In this document: piece after piece, positions 5,412-6,317 of the stretch
Layout of the letters: the number at the start of each line of letters is the position of its first letter
How positions within the stretch are numbered: position 1 is the first letter of the stretch
Assembly: GCA_046759185.1 (NCBI GenBank)
Contig: JBHIBO010000054.1
Location: 1 to 6,317 of the forward strand
Origin: JAJISK01 sp046759185
GTDB taxonomy: Archaea > Thermoplasmatota > Thermoplasmata > RBG-16-68-12 > JAJISG01
Reading direction: 5' to 3'
DNA length: 6,317 bases
Notes under the pieces: model-generated
The model's input: only the letters and a program-made list of their open reading frames with translations
Told to the model about the DNA's origin: nothing
The model's database searches: none
Program-made: the position numbers and the translations under genes

Positions 5412-5456
5412 CTCACGACTTGCGTCCGCTTCACGTCGACAACGGGGGCGTTGGCC

Positions 5457-5503
5457 GGGCTGGCCTTTCCGTGGGCTCTTAGTAGTGGCGGGAGGGCCAG
5501 CCC
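5457..5503. terminator. long stem-loop downstream of the acetate transporter
   Basis: GGGCTGGCC (5457-5465) and GGCCAGCCC (5495-5503) are a perfect 9-bp inverted repeat. It is 26-72 nt after the minus-strand transporter stop, so a terminator is the simplest reading. On plus-strand RNA the stem extends inward to 16 pairs (5457-5472 with 5488-5503), including three G-U wobbles, with a 15-nt loop. On minus-strand RNA those three positions are A-C mismatches. The strand bias leaves open a plus-strand structured RNA. Confidence 0.4.
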
Positions 5504-5528
5504 CAACTGTGTTGGAGTGTCTACCTTT

Positions 5529-6131
5529 CTACGCCGGTTCCACCGGACCGATGGGTGCGACGGTTCTCCCGTCCACCTCGTTCAACACCTGGGCAACGGC
5601 CGTGTAGATCGCCGACAGCCCGCAGACGATGCCGACGTAACCCGCCGCGAGGGTGATGGCAGCGCTCCCCGTGGCTTCCCCGAACCCCAGGAGGAGGAAC
5701 AGAAGGGCTAGCGAAGCGAAGACGAACTGGAGGGCCCCGGTTCCTTCGCAGAGTGCCCAGGAACATGGTGCTGGTGAAGAGACCCCACATGATCAGGTAG
5801 GCGGCGATGGCCGTGCTCTGTGGGGCTTCGGCGATGCCTGAAGCCGGGATGGCCACCGGGCCGACCAGGGACAACCAGAAGAGGCCAAAGGAGGTGAAGG
5901 CGGTGGCACCGAAGGTGTTGCCTTTTCTCCACTCCATGATGCCGGCGATGACCTGGGCCAGTCCTCCGTAGAAGATCCTCATGGCGAGGATCATGCTCCC
6001 AGGGCAGAGATGCCCGCGTTGTGGAGGTTCGGGAGGACCGTCGTCATCCCAAAACCCATCAACCCAAGGGGCGCAGGGTTCGCCGTCACGTCCCTCCGGA
6101 TGCTACCGACGTTCGTGCCCCTGGTCACCAC
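5529..6131 (-). pseudogene. acetate uptake transporter (GPR1/FUN34/YaaH family), two frameshifts
   Basis: The gene encodes a six-helix membrane protein for uptake of acetate or other short monocarboxylates; the E. coli relative is SatP. Three consecutive frames together cover about 200 residues, close to the family length. Frame one starts at GTG 6131, holds the signature NPAPLGLMGFGMTTVLPNLHNAG (from nt 6080), and hits TGA near 5996. Frame two resumes at MILAMRIFYGGLAQVIAGIMEW, then GNTFGATAFTSFGLFWLSLVGP and MWGLFTSTMFLGTLRRNR. Frame three gives ALQFVFASLALLFLLLGFGEA and ends VEPA-stop at 5529. The first shift is a missing G in the run at 5998-6000 (restoring LGSM); the second is an extra G at 5735-5738 (restoring NRALQF). 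All conserved motifs survive, so this is either a very recent pseudogene or a live gene with homopolymer read errors. Confidence 0.9.
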
Positions 6132-6139
6132 CTTCTCGC

Positions 6140-6145
6140 CCTCCT
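6140..6145 (-). promoter_or_regulatory. Shine-Dalgarno site of the acetate transporter
   Basis: On the minus strand it reads AGGAGG and ends 8 nt before GTG 6131, the same spacing as for the HAD gene. An in-frame TAG lies across this site, so translation cannot begin further upstream. Together these fix the GTG as start. Confidence 0.65.
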
Positions 6146-6200
6146 AACGCTAACGAATCCCCTGTTCCCTTCCTCAGCTACCGAAGCCTCTCCAGGAGGG

Positions 6201-6230
6201 AGGCGCAGAGAGGGGTCCCCTCTCCTGCCT
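6201..6230 (-). terminator. strong hairpin after the upstream minus-strand gene
   Basis: GAGAGGGG-T-CCCCTCTC (6208-6224) is a perfect 8-bp palindrome around one base, realistically a 6-bp stem with a 5-nt loop. It is enclosed by AGGC (6201-6204) pairing with GCCT (6227-6230). It starts 20 nt after the TAG of the gene ending at 6250 and lies before the transporter start, so it probably separates the two transcripts. Confidence 0.5.
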
Positions 6231-6249
6231 GAGCCTGGCTGGTTCCCGA

Positions 6250-6317
6250 CTAGGACTTGGAGGCGCCCTTCTCGTACTTCGGTTCGTAGAGCTGCACCTG
6301 AACGCCGCCCGGCATGG
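6250..6317 (-). CDS. C-terminal end of an unidentified minus-strand gene
   Basis: Only the last 21 residues are visible in the minus-strand frame: MPGGVQVQLYEPKYEKGASK, then Ser and TAG. The frame is open to the window edge, and the ATG at 6315 is probably internal. The segment looks like a short closing strand followed by a basic tail. I do not recognise the family. The PGG-x-QVQL pattern recalls the ends of some acetyl-CoA decarbonylase/synthase subunits, but this is too short to assign. It lies upstream of the acetate transporter, separated by 118 bp with a strong hairpin. Confidence 0.55.
   Translation of the reverse strand, partial: MPGGVQVQLYEPKYEKGASKS

Noticed and set aside
1..6317. 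CRISPR array, transposase, integrase, toxin-antitoxin or defence genes
   Set aside because: No regularly spaced repeats, terminal inverted repeats or matching protein motifs were seen.

Overview
The window is GC-rich, gene-dense DNA that most resembles a genome of the archaeal Thermoplasmata/Euryarchaeota type, probably from an environmental assembly. This is an inference. The clearest support is a TATA element (TTTATAGG, minus strand, 5312-5319) about 25 bp upstream of an ATG, the spacing expected for a leaderless archaeal mRNA. Other support is a surface protein built as PKD domain, one membrane helix and charged tail, a GPR1/FUN34/YaaH-type acetate transporter, and only occasional Shine-Dalgarno sites (GGAGG at 8 nt). 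No rRNA, tRNA, CRISPR array or insertion sequence was found.

Layout. At 1-581 lies the 3' end of a membrane-anchored PKD-domain protein. From 656 to 3923 there is a run of small single-domain enzymes: a dimeric alpha/beta-barrel (ABM-like) protein, a glutathione S-transferase-like protein (minus strand), a VOC/glyoxalase-fold protein followed 3 bp later by a SnoaL-like NTF2-fold protein, an SRPBCC (START-like) protein (minus strand), and a class I SAM methyltransferase. The region 3917-4180 (minus strand) holds a decayed C-terminal half of a second SnoaL-like gene. At 4239-4892 is a HAD phosphatase of the phosphoglycolate-phosphatase type. After a hairpin-rich spacer comes a 65-residue DUF2795-like protein (minus strand, 5094-5291) with the best promoter in the window. 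The minus strand then carries an acetate transporter (5529-6131) broken by two single-base frameshifts, both in G runs, and the last 21 residues of an unidentified gene (6250-6317).

How the genes may work together. The 656-3923 block gathers six folds (ABM, GST, VOC, SnoaL, SRPBCC, methyltransferase) that recur in detoxification of reactive organics and in polyketide-type tailoring. Only VOC-SnoaL is clearly an operon; the others alternate strands. A common pathway is therefore possible but not shown. The HAD phosphatase, small DUF2795-like protein and acetate transporter look like independent units.

I did not find a convincing new defence or mobile system. The features most worth a second look are the doubly frameshifted transporter, the SnoaL remnant, the GST-like protein in a probable archaeon, and the structured spacers at 5002-5090 and 5388-5503.
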